Assembly: GCA_937875245.1 (NCBI GenBank) | Contig: CALNCH010000046.1 | Span: 1 to 5,686 of the forward strand | Source: an uncultured Spirochaetaceae bacterium | Lineage (GTDB): Bacteria > Spirochaetota > Spirochaetia > Treponematales > Treponemataceae | DNA: 5,686 nt | Reading direction: 5' to 3' | In this document: positions 5,633 through 5,686 of the stretch, piece after piece | Layout of the letters: every line of letters begins with the position of its first letter | Position numbering within the stretch: the stretch's first letter is position 1 | Made by a program: the position numbers and the translations under genes | Notes under the pieces: model-generated | Told to the model about the DNA's origin: nothing | What the model saw: only the letters and a program-made list of their open reading frames with translations | Databases searched by the model: none

Positions 5633-5686
5633 CGTATCATAAAACAGATTTTTTTAATCTATTTATTCTAATACCTTTTGTTCGCC

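Noticed and set aside
5646..5660. AGATT-TTTTT-AATCT small inverted repeat
   Set aside because: A 5-bp AT-rich stem in a T-run is expected by chance in such DNA; it was not treated as a terminator of its own.
5663..5686. Possible 3' end of a minus-strand gene (...GEQKVLE, stop)
   Set aside because: Only seven codons are visible and the other two minus frames also end nearby, so it cannot be called as a gene from this window; kept only as support for the terminator polarity.
1..5686. CRISPR arrays, insertion sequences, tRNA or rRNA genes
   Set aside because: No regularly spaced direct repeats, transposase motifs, terminal inverted repeats of IS type, or RNA gene signatures were seen on either strand.

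Overview
The window reads as AT-rich chromosomal DNA of a low-GC Gram-positive anaerobe, most likely Bacillota, class Clostridia. This rests on the strong AGGAG-type ribosome binding sites, the free use of TTG and GTG starts, AT-biased codons, and a methionine synthase whose reactivation domain is a separate gene. I cannot name the genus.

Left part (1-1372), accessory-looking. Positions 16-161 hold the remnant of an AAA ATPase gene (AAA_14/DUF4143 family). About 20 N-terminal codons are followed, in another frame, by what looks like the last residues of the same family, with the middle missing. Next, on the minus strand (187-651), is a complete small HD-domain protein with all its metal-binding residues. 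It is divergent from a TetR-family regulator (794-1372). Their shared 142-bp intergenic region has three copies of ATTACTC/GAGTAAT, forming an imperfect palindrome plus one extra copy, which is a plausible TetR operator set.

Right part (1373-5632), core metabolism. A good sigma-A type promoter (1472-1500) precedes a tight three-gene operon: metF (5,10-methylenetetrahydrofolate reductase), a stand-alone methionine synthase reactivation protein, and a short metH (cobalamin-dependent methionine synthase lacking the C-terminal reactivation domain). MetF makes 5-methyl-tetrahydrofolate. MetH passes the methyl group through cobalamin to homocysteine to give methionine. The small middle protein should re-methylate oxidised cob(II)alamin with S-adenosylmethionine. 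None of the three genes starts with ATG (TTG, TTG, GTG). The leader is only about 50 nt, so there is no room for a SAM, T-box or cobalamin riboswitch. A 9-bp inverted repeat spanning the -10 box and leader is the only candidate control element.

The window ends with a 12-bp GC-containing hairpin (5600-5632) whose U-rich side is on the minus strand, suggesting a convergent gene just beyond the right edge.

I do not see a convincing undescribed defence, mobile or biosynthetic system. The items most worth a second look are the internally deleted ATPase gene, the repeated operator-like boxes between the HD gene and tetR, and the inverted repeat over the met operon promoter.
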